Source: Dysosmobacter sp. (lineage in GTDB: Bacteria; Bacillota; Clostridia; Oscillospirales; Oscillospiraceae). From it: a DNA stretch of 40,180 nt. The position numbers and the translations under genes are program-made. Positions 7,178 to 15,729 of this stretch are shown in pieces. The notes below the pieces were generated by a model. That model did no database searches, was not told where the DNA came from, and worked only from the letters and a program-made list of their open reading frames with translations. The stretch covers positions 1 to 40,180 of the forward strand of contig JALFSO010000113.1 in assembly GCA_022778785.1 (NCBI GenBank), read 5' to 3'. Each line of letters begins with the position of its first letter. Within the stretch, counting starts at the first letter, position 1.

Positions 7178-7831
7178 TTATTCGCAGTCGGTCTTCAGCC
7201 AGTCCCCGTAGGAGGAGATGTAGTAATCCGCCAGACGACGGATCTCCGGCTGGTCCTCCTCCGCGGAGGGATCGTACACCGCCGCCACCCGGAACCCGGC
7301 GGACTTGGCGGTCTGGATGGCGTGGAGCGCGTCCTCAAACACCACGCATTCCTCCTTCCGGCACCGTAGCCGGGTGAGACACTTCTCGAAGATCACCGGG
7401 CTCTCCTTCCCTACACCGGCCTCCGTGCAGGTCATGATGCCCCGAAAGTAGTCCAGCAGCCCCGTGTGGCGGAGGGCGGCCTCCGCCTGGGTCCGATCCG
7501 TGGCGGTGGCCACATACATCCAGACGCCCTCCATTTTCAGCAGGGACAGAAACTTCTCTACATCTGGCTTAGGACGGACCTCGCTGGTGTAAAAGTGGTT
7601 CACCCGGTCATGGGTCATGTCCACCAGCTCCTGCTCTGACTGGGGGAGGTGATACCGCTCCCGGAAATACCGGGCGCACTCCCGCACCGTCATGACCTTC
7701 ACCCTATCCTCAGTGTCCGGGTCCGGCTCCACGCCCATGTCACGCAGGAACCGGGTGCCGAAGTGGTCCCAGATGTGCATGGAGTCCAGCAGCGTGCCGT
7801 CCATATCGAAAATCGCGCCTTGCAGCCGCAT
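7178..7831 (-). CDS. HAD-superfamily hydrolase (beta-phosphoglucomutase/phosphatase type)
   Basis: 217 residues. Motif I is FDMDGT (8-13) with nucleophile Asp9 and acid/base Asp11. The cap domain follows directly, as in subfamily IA. The motif II Thr lies in VATATD (about 108-113), the motif III Lys in GVGKESP, and motif IV is FEDALHA. Likely a cytoplasmic phosphomonoesterase acting on a small metabolite; a phosphomutase cannot be excluded. AGGAG precedes the ATG by 8 nt. It is a single gene convergent with the symporter and divergent from the thpR-type gene. Confidence 0.87.
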   Translation of the reverse strand: MRLQGAIFDMDGTLLDSMHIWDHFGTRFLRDMGVEPDPDTEDRVKVMTVRECARYFRERYHLPQSEQELVDMTHDRVNHFYTSEVRPKPDVEKFLSLLKMEGVWMYVATATDRTQAEAALRHTGLLDYFRGIMTCTEAGVGKESPVIFEKCLTRLRCRKEECVVFEDALHAIQTAKSAGFRVAAVYDPSAEEDQPEIRRLADYYISSYGDWLKTDCE

Positions 7832-7894
7832 AGCAATGCTCTCCTTTGCAATTGCCAGGAGGCGGAACGCGCCGCATCTGACAATAAAATCCGT

Positions 7895-7923
7895 TTGCCA
7901 TCATTGTAGCACGATGGTAGAAT
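7895..7923 (+). promoter_or_regulatory. Sigma-A promoter for the thpR-siroheme gene cluster
   Basis: TTGCCA (7895-7900), 17-nt spacer, TAGAAT (7918-7923). It precedes the first of six closely packed plus-strand genes (7998-13361), and no other promoter of similar quality was noticed inside the cluster. Confidence 0.55.
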
Positions 7924-7997
7924 GGACGCAAGAACAACGGACCGCCGTTTTCCCCGCATCCGGAGACGGAAAACATCGTCCGGAAGGAGGGCTGTCC

Positions 7998-8501
7998 ATG
8001 CGGCTGTTTATCGCCATCCGGCTTTCCCGGCCCCTCGTGGAGACGCTGAAGCAGGCTCAGCGGGATATGCGGCACCAGGGCGCCGAAGGAAACTTCTCCA
8101 GAGAGGAGAATCTGCACCTGACGCTGGCCTTCCTGGGAGAGACGGAGGACGCGGCGGGGGCGCTGTCGGCCATGGAGGAGGTCTCCGGGGGCGGCGCGAT
8201 CCGGCTGGCCGTCTCCGGCGTGGGACGGTTCGGCGATCTGTGGTGGGCGGGCGTCGAGGAAAATCTCCGCCTGAAGACGGCGGCGGAGAATTTGCAGAGC
8301 GCCCTGCGCCGCCGGGGCTTTTCCATCGAAAAGCGGGCGTTCCGGCCCCATGTGACCCTGGCCCGGCAGGTGCGGAGCCCAGGGCCTCTGCGGCTGTCCG
8401 TCCCCCGGCGGGAGATGACCGCCGCCGGAATGTCGCTGATGAAGTCGGAGCGCATCGGCGGAAAGCTGACCTATACGGAGATCGGCTATGTGCCCTTCTG
8501 A
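7998..8501 (+). CDS. thpR: RNA 2',3'-cyclic phosphodiesterase / 2'-5' RNA ligase family (ThpR)
   Basis: 167 residues with the two HxT motifs that define the 2H phosphoesterase fold: H-L-T in NLHLTLAFLG (about 37-46) and H-V-T in RPHVTLAR (about 116-123). Family members open 2',3'-cyclic phosphates on RNA ends. AAGGAGG lies 8 nt before the ATG at 7998. It precedes the ABC-transporter genes by 39 nt and may be co-transcribed with them, but no functional link is known. Confidence 0.88.
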   Translation: MRLFIAIRLSRPLVETLKQAQRDMRHQGAEGNFSREENLHLTLAFLGETEDAAGALSAMEEVSGGGAIRLAVSGVGRFGDLWWAGVEENLRLKTAAENLQSALRRRGFSIEKRAFRPHVTLARQVRSPGPLRLSVPRREMTAAGMSLMKSERIGGKLTYTEIGYVPF

Positions 8502-8540
8502 CCGGACAGGAAAACAAGACGATACAAGGAGAACGATTCT

Positions 8541-9491
8541 GTGAAAAAGTGGTTCCATATCCTGCTGTGCGGCGCAATGCTGCTGACAATGGCCGCCTGC
8601 GGGGCGGCGGAAGAGACGGTTGCCGCCCCCCCGGCCCCGGAGGGCGTCACCTTCACCGACGATCTGGGCCGGGAACTCACCGTCGCGCCGCCGGAGCGGA
8701 CGGCGGTTCTGATCGGCAGCTTTGCCGATATCTGGTGTCTGGCCGGGGGAAACGAGACCCTGGTGGCGGCGGCGGACGACACCTGGACCAGCTTCGACCT
8801 AGACCTGGGGCCGGAGGTGGCCAATCTGGGCGGCGTCAAGGAGACCAACATGGAGGCGCTGCTGGCGGCGGACCCGGACCTGGTGCTGGCCAGCTCCAAC
8901 ACCGCCGCCAACGTGGAGCTGCTGGAGACCTTCGAGAAAATGGAGATCCCCGTGGCCTACTTCAACGTCAGCTCCTTCGATGACTATCTCCGGATGCTGG
9001 ACATCTGCACCCGGCTCACCGGTCATACGGAGAATTATCAGACGTACGGCACGGAGGTGCAGGCCCAGGTGGAGGCCGCGAAAGAACGGGTCACGGGCCA
9101 GGCGCCCACTGTTCTCTACGTGCGGGCCACCGGCGTCAGCTGCAAGGTGAAGAACAGCCGGGACAGTGTGCTGGGCGAGATGCTGGCGGAGCTGGGCTGC
9201 ATCAACATCGCCGACAGCGAGGACAGTCTGCTGGAGAATCTCAGCATGGAGACCATCGTGGCGGCGGACCCGGATTTCATCTTCGCGGTGCTTCAGGGCA
9301 GCGACACCGGTCCCGCCCAGGCCATGCTGGAGGCGGAGCTGCTGTCCAATCCCGCCTGGAACGGGCTCACTGCCGTCCGGGAGGGCCGGTATCACATCAT
9401 GGACAGCAGGCTGTACAACCTGAAGCCCAACGCGCGCTGGGGGGAAGCATATGAAAGACTGGCGGATATCCTGTATCCGGCGGACAAGTAA
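8541..9491 (+). CDS. ABC importer substrate-binding lipoprotein, iron/haem/cobalamin class
   Basis: 316 residues from a GTG start with AAGGAG upstream. A lipoprotein signal is clear: positively charged start, hydrophobic core, and lipobox L-T-M-A-A-C with Cys20. The mature part (FTDDLGRELTVAPPERTAVLIGS) is the typical start of the class-III two-lobed binding proteins (BtuF/FhuD/FecB type), followed by ADPDLVLASS and ADPDFIFAV. It binds a metal chelate outside the cell; iron siderophore, haem and corrinoid cannot be told apart by sequence. The permease gene overlaps its 3' end. Confidence 0.9.
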   Translation: MKKWFHILLCGAMLLTMAACGAAEETVAAPPAPEGVTFTDDLGRELTVAPPERTAVLIGSFADIWCLAGGNETLVAAADDTWTSFDLDLGPEVANLGGVKETNMEALLAADPDLVLASSNTAANVELLETFEKMEIPVAYFNVSSFDDYLRMLDICTRLTGHTENYQTYGTEVQAQVEAAKERVTGQAPTVLYVRATGVSCKVKNSRDSVLGEMLAELGCINIADSEDSLLENLSMETIVAADPDFIFAVLQGSDTGPAQAMLEAELLSNPAWNGLTAVREGRYHIMDSRLYNLKPNARWGEAYERLADILYPADK

Positions 9492-10479
9492 ACACCCGGG
9501 GCTGGTGCTGCTGGCGCTGGCGGCGCTGGTGGTGCTGCTGGCGGGACTGAGCCTGTGCCTGGGTGCGGAGAAAGCCGGTCCGCTGGAGGCCCTCCGGGCG
9601 CTGCTGGCGGGAGACGTCCGGAACCCGGCGTACCGCATCCTGCGATACATCCGGCTGCCCCGGACCTGCGGCGCCCTGCTGGCGGGGGCGGCGCTGGCCG
9701 TATCCGGCGCCATCATCCAGGCGGTACTGGCCAATCCGCTGGCGGCGCCCAACATCATCGGCGTCAACGCCGGGGCGGGGCTGCTGACGGCGCTGTGCTG
9801 CGCCCTATTTCCCGCCGCCGTGGGGCTGGTGCCCCTGGCAGCGTTTCTGGGGGCCTTTTGCAGCGTGGGACTGGTGCTGTTCATCGCGGAGCGCACCGGG
9901 GCGTCCCGGATGACGCTGGTGCTGGCGGGTGTGGCGGTATCCAGCGTGTTCAGCGCCGGCGTGGACGCGGTGGTGACGCTGATCCCCGACGCCCTCACCG
10001 GCTATTCAGATTTCCGGGTGGGCGGACTCGACAATGTGCCCATGAGCCGCCTGATCCCGGCGGCGTGGGTGATCCTGCTGTGTCTGGCCCTGGCCATGAC
10101 GCTGCACAATGAGCTGGACGTGCTGGCCCTGGGGGCCGACATCGCCCGGAGCCTGGGCCTGCCGGTGAAGGCGGTGCGGCTGGGGATGCTGGCATTGGCC
10201 GCCGCCCTGGCGGGGGCCGCGGTGAGTTTCTCCGGCCTGCTGGGCTTTGTGGGACTCATCGTGCCCCATATCATGCGGCGGCTGGTGGGCGGAGAGAGCG
10301 GACGGCTGCTGCCCGCCGCCGCCCTGGGGGGCGCCGCCCTGTTGACAGGCTGCGACCTGCTGGCAAGGGTGCTGTTCGCCCCCTATGAGCTGCCGGTGGG
10401 CATTGTGCTGTCCTTTGTGGGCGGGCCATTCTTTATCTGGCTGCTGCTGCGGCAGAGAGGGGGACGCATCCATGATTGA
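9451..10479 (+). CDS. FecCD/BtuC-type ABC transporter permease
   Basis: 342 residues, with about ten membrane spans expected for this class. Typical segments are RLPRTCGALLAGAALAVSGA (about 69-88), which continues QAVLANPLAAP, and GFVGLIVPHIMRRLVGG (about 267-283). The ATG at 9451 follows GGGGGGAAG and overlaps the binding-protein gene by 41 nt, which implies translational coupling. A later GTG would shorten the N-terminus by about 20 residues without touching the first span. It forms the membrane dimer of the importer with the lipoprotein before it and the ATPase after it. Confidence 0.9.
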   Translation: MKDWRISCIRRTSKHPGLVLLALAALVVLLAGLSLCLGAEKAGPLEALRALLAGDVRNPAYRILRYIRLPRTCGALLAGAALAVSGAIIQAVLANPLAAPNIIGVNAGAGLLTALCCALFPAAVGLVPLAAFLGAFCSVGLVLFIAERTGASRMTLVLAGVAVSSVFSAGVDAVVTLIPDALTGYSDFRVGGLDNVPMSRLIPAAWVILLCLALAMTLHNELDVLALGADIARSLGLPVKAVRLGMLALAAALAGAAVSFSGLLGFVGLIVPHIMRRLVGGESGRLLPAAALGGAALLTGCDLLARVLFAPYELPVGIVLSFVGGPFFIWLLLRQRGGRIHD

Positions 10480-11227
10480 GCTGCGGAACCTGACAGTGGG
10501 CTATCCCGGCCGGGCGGTGCTGTCCGGCGTGGATCTGGAATTCCGGCCGGGAGAGGTGCTGGTCCTGGTGGGACCCAACGGCTGCGGCAAGTCCACGCTG
10601 CTGAAGACCGTGCCGGGCCTGCTGCCGAAGCTGGGCGGGGACATCCTGGTGGACGGCGCTCCGGCGGAGACCCTGACCCGGCGGCAGCTGGCCCATAAGA
10701 TCGCCTATCTGGCCCAGTCCCGGAACGTGCCCAGCATCACCGCCCGGCGGATGGTGCTCCACGGCCGCTTCCCCTATCTGGGCTATCCCCGGAAATACCG
10801 GCCGGAGGACTACGCGGCGGCGGAACAGGCCCTCCGAGCCGTGGACGCTCTGGACCTGGCAGGACAGGACATCCAGACCCTCAGCGGCGGTCAGCGACAG
10901 CGGGTGTATCTGGCCATGGCCCTGGCCCAGGACACGGAGACCATTCTCATGGACGAGCCCACCACCTATCTGGACGTCCGCCATCAACTGGAGGTCATGG
11001 AGACGGCCCGGCGGCTGGCCGGGCAGGGCCGGGCGGTGGTGCTGGTGCTCCATGACCTGTGTCTGGCCCTGCGGACGGCGGACCGGGTGGCGGTGCTGTG
11101 GGACGGCGCTCTGCGGCAGACCGGCACCCCGGAGGAGATCTTCTCCGGCGGCGTGCTGGACCGGGCCTTCGGCATCCGGCTTTGCCGGATGGAGACCAGC
11201 GGCGGCTGGCAGTATTATTACGGGTAG
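10472..11227 (+). CDS. FecE/BtuD-type ABC transporter ATP-binding protein
   Basis: 251 residues. Walker A GPNGCGKST (about 34-42), signature LSGGQRQRV (about 134-142), Walker B ILMDEPTTYLD, and switch His in VLHDL are all intact. The start overlaps the permease stop by 8 nt. It closes a complete importer, binding protein to permease to ATPase, for iron chelate, haem or corrinoid. The next gene starts 10 nt later and belongs to siroheme synthesis, so the transporter and the tetrapyrrole enzymes are probably on one message. Confidence 0.92.
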   Translation: MIELRNLTVGYPGRAVLSGVDLEFRPGEVLVLVGPNGCGKSTLLKTVPGLLPKLGGDILVDGAPAETLTRRQLAHKIAYLAQSRNVPSITARRMVLHGRFPYLGYPRKYRPEDYAAAEQALRAVDALDLAGQDIQTLSGGQRQRVYLAMALAQDTETILMDEPTTYLDVRHQLEVMETARRLAGQGRAVVLVLHDLCLALRTADRVAVLWDGALRQTGTPEEIFSGGVLDRAFGIRLCRMETSGGWQYYYG

Positions 11228-11236
11228 GTGAGCGGC

Positions 11237-11866
11237 ATGGCGTATTTTCCCTTTTTCATGGATATTGCCGGACAGCCCGGACTGATCATCGGCGGCGGCA
11301 CCGTGGCGCTGCGGAAGGTGGAAAAACTGCTGCCCTACGGCCCGGAACTGACGGTAGTTTCCCCCAATTTCTGCCCGGAGCTGGCGGAAATGGGGAACAT
11401 TTCCCGGATCTGCCGGGAGTTTTCTCCACAGGATGTGGAAAACCGGACCTTCGTCATCGCCGCGTCGGACGACCGGGCGGTGAACCGTCAGGCGGCGGAG
11501 TTGTGCCGCGTCCGGGGCATTCCCGTCAACGCGGTGGATGACCGGGAGGCATGTACCTTTTTGTTTCCCGCCCTGGTACGGCGGGGGGAGCTGTCCGTGG
11601 GCATCTCCACCGGCGGGGCCAGCCCCACGGCGGCCATCTGGCTGAAGGAGCGAATCGGCGAACTGCTGCCGGAGAACTTCGGGGAGCTGCTGGACTGGCT
11701 GGACAGTCTCCGGGACCGGGTCCGGCGGGAGGTACCGGAGGAGCGGGACCGGAAGCGGGTGTTTCAGGCGCTGTTCGCCCGGTGCATGGCGTCGGGCGCT
11801 CCCTGCGGCGAGGAAGAACTCCGGGCACTGCTGGCGGACGCCGGAAAGGAGCGGGAGCATGGGTAA
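11237..11866 (+). CDS. Precorrin-2 dehydrogenase / sirohydrochlorin ferrochelatase-type (Met8/CysG N-terminal)
   Basis: 209 residues from ATG 11237 (an upstream GTG at 11228 is possible). The NAD-binding beta-alpha-beta unit is GLIIGGGTVALRKVEKL (about 15-31). Further family marks are VIAASDDRAVN, the VNAVDD segment, and the GISTGGASPTAA loop. It oxidises precorrin-2 to sirohydrochlorin and, in bifunctional members, inserts iron to give siroheme. The C-terminus is overlapped by the methyltransferase gene that makes its substrate, so successive steps are encoded in one overlapping unit. Confidence 0.9.
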   Translation: MAYFPFFMDIAGQPGLIIGGGTVALRKVEKLLPYGPELTVVSPNFCPELAEMGNISRICREFSPQDVENRTFVIAASDDRAVNRQAAELCRVRGIPVNAVDDREACTFLFPALVRRGELSVGISTGGASPTAAIWLKERIGELLPENFGELLDWLDSLRDRVRREVPEERDRKRVFQALFARCMASGAPCGEEELRALLADAGKEREHG

Positions 11867-13361
11867 GAAATCAGGTTCCGTGGCGCTGGTGGGCGCCGGC
11901 TGCGGCGGACTGGACTGGCTGACGGTGCGGGGACTTCACCTGCTGCGGCGCTGCGACGCGGTGGTCTATGACGATCTTATCGGCGGCGATATTCTGGGCG
12001 AGGCTCCGGAGACCGCGGAGCGGTACTATATGGGCAAGCGCAGCGGAAAGCACTCTGCCGCCCAGGAGGAAATCACCGCCGCGCTGATCCGTCTGGCGAA
12101 GCAGGGAAAGACTGTGGTGAGGCTGAAGGGCGGCGACCCCTTCGTCTTCGGACGGGGCGGCGAGGAACTGCTGGCGCTGGAAAAAGCGGGCATTCCCTGG
12201 GAGGTGGTACCGGGCATCTCCTCCGCCATCGCCATCCCCGGCGCGGCGGGCATTCCGGTGACCCACCGGCAGATGAGCCGCAGCGTCCACATCGTCACCG
12301 GCCACACTGCGGCGGACGGCCTGCCCGCGGATCTGGAGGAAGCGGCCCGCTGCGGCGGGACGCTGGTGATCCTCATGGGCCTGGGGAATCTGGAGACCAT
12401 CACGGCGCGGCTGATGGCGGCGGGAAAGGCGCCGGAGACCCCGGCGGCGGTGGTGTCCGGCGGCAACAGCCGCCATCCGGCCACGGTGCGGGGGACGCTG
12501 GCGGACATCGGGGAGCGGACCCGGACCGCCGGTGTGGAGGCCCCCGCCGTCATTGTGGCGGGGGAGACGGCGGCGCTGGACCTCTCCCCCGCCCCAGCCC
12601 GGCCCCTGGAGGGCATCCGGGTGGGTCTCACCGGAACGGCGGCCATGGCGGACAAGCTCCGTATTGGCCTGCGGGAGCAGGGAGCCATGGTCTGCCAGGT
12701 GGAGAAGTCCGTGGTGGAGCCGCTGGCTGTGGACTTCGACTGGGAGCGCCTGGCCGACGGACGGCGGCGCTGGCTCGTTCTTACCAGCGGAAACGGCGTG
12801 CGGCTGCTGCTGGACCATCTCCGGGACGCGGGGATCGACCTGCGGCGGCTCCGCCGCTGCAGGTTCGCCGTCATCGGCGCCGCCACCGGCGCGGCGCTCG
12901 AGCGGTACGGCATCCTGCCGGACCTGTGTCCGGAGGAGTACACCAGCCGGGGACTGGGGGAGGCCCTGTGCCGCAGTGCGGAGCCGGATGAGGAGATCCT
13001 GCTGTTCCGCTCCGACAAGGCCAGTCCCATACTGGGGGAACTGCTGCGGGAGCGGGGCTTTCTGTATCGGGAGATCCCCCTGTACACCCTCCGGGCAGAC
13101 GCTTCTGCGGCGGCGCAGAGCCGGGAGCAGCTGCCGGAGCTGGACTATCTGGTGTTCTCCAGCGCCGGGGGCGTGGAGCTGTTTTACGACACCGTGGGTC
13201 CGGTGCCGGAGGGACCAGTCTCCGTCTGCATCGGCCCGGTGACGGCAGCGGCCCTGGAGAAACGGCTGGACCGCCCCTTCCTGACATCGCCGGATATCTC
13301 CGCAGGAGGTATCGTGGAGACCATTCTGGCGGCGGAGCGGGCGAAGACGGAGGACAGATGA
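11859..13361 (+). CDS. cobA-hemD: Uroporphyrinogen-III C-methyltransferase / uroporphyrinogen-III synthase fusion
   Basis: 500 residues. Residues 1 to about 245 are the SAM-dependent methyltransferase (SUMT): VYDDLI, VRLKGGDPFVFGRGGEE and VPGISSAIAIPGAAGIP are all present. Residues about 255-500 are the HemD-type synthase. The product cyclises hydroxymethylbilane to uroporphyrinogen III, then methylates it to precorrin-2, which the preceding gene uses. The N-terminal SAM loop reads GAGCGGLDWLT, where GAGPGDPxLLT is more usual. The fusion is common in Clostridia. The upstream enzymes hemA, hemB and hemC are not in the window. No clear terminator follows. Confidence 0.93.
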   Translation: MGKKSGSVALVGAGCGGLDWLTVRGLHLLRRCDAVVYDDLIGGDILGEAPETAERYYMGKRSGKHSAAQEEITAALIRLAKQGKTVVRLKGGDPFVFGRGGEELLALEKAGIPWEVVPGISSAIAIPGAAGIPVTHRQMSRSVHIVTGHTAADGLPADLEEAARCGGTLVILMGLGNLETITARLMAAGKAPETPAAVVSGGNSRHPATVRGTLADIGERTRTAGVEAPAVIVAGETAALDLSPAPARPLEGIRVGLTGTAAMADKLRIGLREQGAMVCQVEKSVVEPLAVDFDWERLADGRRRWLVLTSGNGVRLLLDHLRDAGIDLRRLRRCRFAVIGAATGAALERYGILPDLCPEEYTSRGLGEALCRSAEPDEEILLFRSDKASPILGELLRERGFLYREIPLYTLRADASAAAQSREQLPELDYLVFSSAGGVELFYDTVGPVPEGPVSVCIGPVTAAALEKRLDRPFLTSPDISAGGIVETILAAERAKTEDR

Positions 13362-13455
13362 GAGATCGCCTATAAAATTCCATAAAGCATCCGGCGGCAT
13401 CCGGGGAAAAATGAGTAAATTTACACGATTTTTGCAAGTTTTCTCGAAGGGGCGG

Positions 13456-13484
13456 TTGACAGACAATCGCCCTGGTGATAGGAT
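13456..13484 (+). promoter_or_regulatory. Promoter of the lysine-riboswitch-controlled ABC operon
   Basis: TTGACA (13456-13461), 17-nt spacer, TAGGAT (13479-13484). The predicted start of transcription is about 20 nt before the riboswitch. The 95 nt between the siroheme gene and this promoter hold only a short direct repeat (GCATCCGG twice) and no convincing terminator. Confidence 0.8.
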
Positions 13485-13506
13485 ACCGTCAAAATTGAAT
13501 CGCTGA

Positions 13507-13668
13507 GATAGAGGCGCGAGGTCCATCAGTATCCTCCGGCAAAGGCCAGGCAAGCCGCCGGCGGGGAAAGGGAACATCGCCGAAGTGCTGCGGGATTGCC
13601 TGATCCCGGGGTGCTGGGCCGTCAGGAAACACCTGCCGGACTGTCACAAGGTTTTGTGAAGCGCTATC
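13507..13668 (+). promoter_or_regulatory. Lysine riboswitch (L-box)
   Basis: The segment opens with GATAGAGGCGCGAGG and closes with GAAGCGCTATC, so GATAG and CGC pair with GCG and CTATC as stem P1. Between them lie CAGTATCC, GGGGAAAGGGAAC, GCCGAAGTGC and a CACAAGGTTTTGTG hairpin, which follow the order of conserved L-box elements. This riboswitch class binds lysine and reduces expression. Here it is followed by an intrinsic terminator, then an amino-acid ABC importer, which points to transcription attenuation of lysine uptake. Confidence 0.9.
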
Positions 13669-13718
13669 AATGGCTGTTCGGGACGGCTCCCAGAGAGGGG
13701 CTTCTTCCGTATTTTCCA

Positions 13719-13748
13719 TGGACCGCTTGACAAAGCGGTCCAATTTTT
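13719..13748 (+). terminator. Riboswitch-controlled intrinsic terminator
   Basis: A 10-bp stem (13719-13728 with 13733-13742, loop GACA) followed by A and TTTTT. It lies 51 nt after the riboswitch and 74 nt before the first gene, as expected for the expression platform. Confidence 0.88.
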
Positions 13749-13821
13749 ATTCTCCGCCGCCGGAGCGGCCCGGCCCGGAGAGAACATTCCGCCGCACACG
13801 CTTCAGAAAGGTTGGAAGAAT

Positions 13822-14757
13822 ATGAAGAAGTTTTTTGCAATGATGCTCTCTCTGGCCATGGCCCTCAGCCTGACCGCCTGCGGCTCCGGTTCCTCCGGCG
13901 CCGCCTCCGCCCCCGCTGCCTCCTCTCCCGCCGCTTCTGCGTCCGCCGCGGCCAGCTCCGCCGGTGACGCCGATGTCATCCCCGGTCTGGAGGACGGCGT
14001 GCTGACCGTCGGCATGGAGTGCGCCTACGCCCCCTACAACTGGACCCAGATGGACGACTCCAACGGCGCCGTGCCCATCTCCAACGTCTCCGGCGCCTAC
14101 GCCAACGGCTATGACGTCATGATCGCCCAGAAGATCTGCGACGCCAACGGCTGGGAGCTGGAGATCGTCTCCAGCGCCTGGGACTCCCTGTGCCCCGCTG
14201 TGCAGTCCGGCACCATGGACGCCAACATCGCCGGTCAGTCCATGACCGCTGACCGCATGGAGCAGGTGGATATGGCCGGTCCCTACTACTACTCCACCAT
14301 CGTCTGCGTCACCACCAAGGACAGCAAGTACGCCAGCGCGACCTCCATTGCCGACCTGGCCGGCGGCAAGTGCACCTCTCAGTCCGGCACCATCTGGTAT
14401 GACTCCTGCCTGCCCCAGATCGAGAACGCCGAGCTCCTGGCCCCCGCCGACACCGCTCCCGCCATGACCATGCAGCTCCAGACCGGCACCGTGGACTTTA
14501 TCTGCACCGATATGCCCACCGCCATGGCCGCCGTCGCCAAGGACGACAATCTGGTGATCCTGGACTTCTCCGGCACTGACGGCGACTTCCAGTTCGCCGA
14601 CGAGGAGGAGCGGGCCGAGAACGTGAACATCGGCATCTCCGTCCAGAAGGGCAACACCGCCCTGAAGGACGCCATCGACGCCGTGCTGTCCACCATGACC
14701 GAGGACGACTTCAACGCCCTGATGGATCAGGCCATCGCCATCCAGCCTGAGGTCTGA
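13822..14757 (+). CDS. Polar amino-acid ABC transporter binding lipoprotein (predicted lysine)
   Basis: 311 residues. The lipoprotein signal ends at L-T-A-C (Cys20), followed by a 30-residue Ser/Ala/Gly-rich tether. The mature domain is the SBP_bac_3 type, with MECAYAPYNWTQ near the start of lobe 1, the MTADRMEQVDMAGPYYYS segment and a late NVNIGISVQKGN segment. It captures a polar amino acid outside the cell. Lysine is inferred from the L-box riboswitch and not from binding residues; arginine or histidine remain possible. Confidence 0.88.
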   Translation: MKKFFAMMLSLAMALSLTACGSGSSGAASAPAASSPAASASAAASSAGDADVIPGLEDGVLTVGMECAYAPYNWTQMDDSNGAVPISNVSGAYANGYDVMIAQKICDANGWELEIVSSAWDSLCPAVQSGTMDANIAGQSMTADRMEQVDMAGPYYYSTIVCVTTKDSKYASATSIADLAGGKCTSQSGTIWYDSCLPQIENAELLAPADTAPAMTMQLQTGTVDFICTDMPTAMAAVAKDDNLVILDFSGTDGDFQFADEEERAENVNIGISVQKGNTALKDAIDAVLSTMTEDDFNALMDQAIAIQPEV

Positions 14758-14777
14758 TACTGATTTCATGATCATCC

Positions 14778-14813
14778 GCGTCCTCCGGCCCTGTTTTCAG
14801 GGCCGGAGGATGC
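14778..14813 (+). other. Intercistronic hairpin without T-run
   Basis: A stem of about 16 bp (14778-14793 with 14798-14813, TTTT loop) stands between the binding-protein and permease genes. It is not followed by a T-run, so it more likely protects the 3' end of the binding-protein message after processing, allowing excess binding protein, than acts as a full terminator. Confidence 0.75.
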
Positions 14814-14846
14814 ACCGCTGTCAACGAAACGAAAGGAGTTTCGCCC

Positions 14847-15728
14847 ATGGATAAGCTGGTGAAGCTGTGCCAGGATATCGCCCAGCTGTGGAGCAAATAC
14901 TGGCCCATGTACATGAGCGGCGTGAAAAGCACGCTGATCCTCGCGCTGGTGGCCACGGTCATCGGCTGCGTCATTGGCCTGATCTGCGGCATTCTGAACA
15001 CCATCCCCTACACGAAAAACGATCCCCTCCCCAAGCGGTTTCTCCTGAAGCTGATCCGGGTCCTGGTCCGCGTCTACGTGGAGGTGTTCCGGGGCACCCC
15101 CATGGTGCTGCAGGCGGTGTTCATCTACTACGGCCTGCCCTATTTCACGGACAACGCCCTGCGGTTCAACAGCACCTGGGCGGCCGCCATCCTCATCGTC
15201 TCCATCAACACCGGCGCCTATATGGCGGAGTCCGTCCGAGGCGGCATCATCTCCATTGACCCCGGCCAGACCGAGGGCGCCAAGGCCATCGGCATGACCC
15301 ATGTCCAGACCATGACCAGCGTCATCCTGCCCCAGGCCCTGCGGAACATCATGCCCCAGATCGGCAACAACTTCATCATCAACGTGAAGGACACCTCCGT
15401 CATGTTCATCATCACCTTCACGGAGTTCTTCGCGGCCCACCGGTATATCGTGGGCGTCAACAACATGTACTTCCCCTCCGCCACCATTGAGATGGTCGGC
15501 TATCTCACCATGACGCTCATCGCCTCCTTCCTGCTGCGGTGGGTGGAGAAGCGAATGGACGGCGACGACAGCTATGAGCTGGTCCAGGAGGATCAGCTGG
15601 TGATGTCCGCCGGCACCTACAGCCATCCCGACCGGGGCACGCCCTTCGATGAGCGCAGCAAGGAGTACCGGGAGCGGACGAAGCAGGCACTGAAAAACCG
15701 CAACGGAAGTACGAGAGGAGAACGGTGA
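14847..15728 (+). CDS. Polar amino-acid ABC transporter permease (HisMQ type)
   Basis: 293 residues with an AAAGGAG ribosome site. Residues 20 to about 235 hold the membrane spans and the EAA loop region [20 protein letters not shown] (about 131-150), continuing into [14 protein letters not shown], which contacts the ATPase. The family is usually 215-240 residues. The last 55 residues here form a charged cytoplasmic tail with no recognised motif. Only one permease gene is present, so a homodimer is likely. The ATPase gene starts one base after the stop. Confidence 0.9.
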   Translation: MDKLVKLCQDIAQLWSKYWPMYMSGVKSTLILALVATVIGCVIGLICGILNTIPYTKNDPLPKRFLLKLIRVLVRVYVEVFRGTPMVLQAVFIYYGLPYFTDNALRFNSTWAAAILIVSINTGAYMAESVRGGIISIDPGQTEGAKAIGMTHVQTMTSVILPQALRNIMPQIGNNFIINVKDTSVMFIITFTEFFAAHRYIVGVNNMYFPSATIEMVGYLTMTLIASFLLRWVEKRMDGDDSYELVQEDQLVMSAGTYSHPDRGTPFDERSKEYRERTKQALKNRNGSTRGER

Positions 15729-15729
15729 C

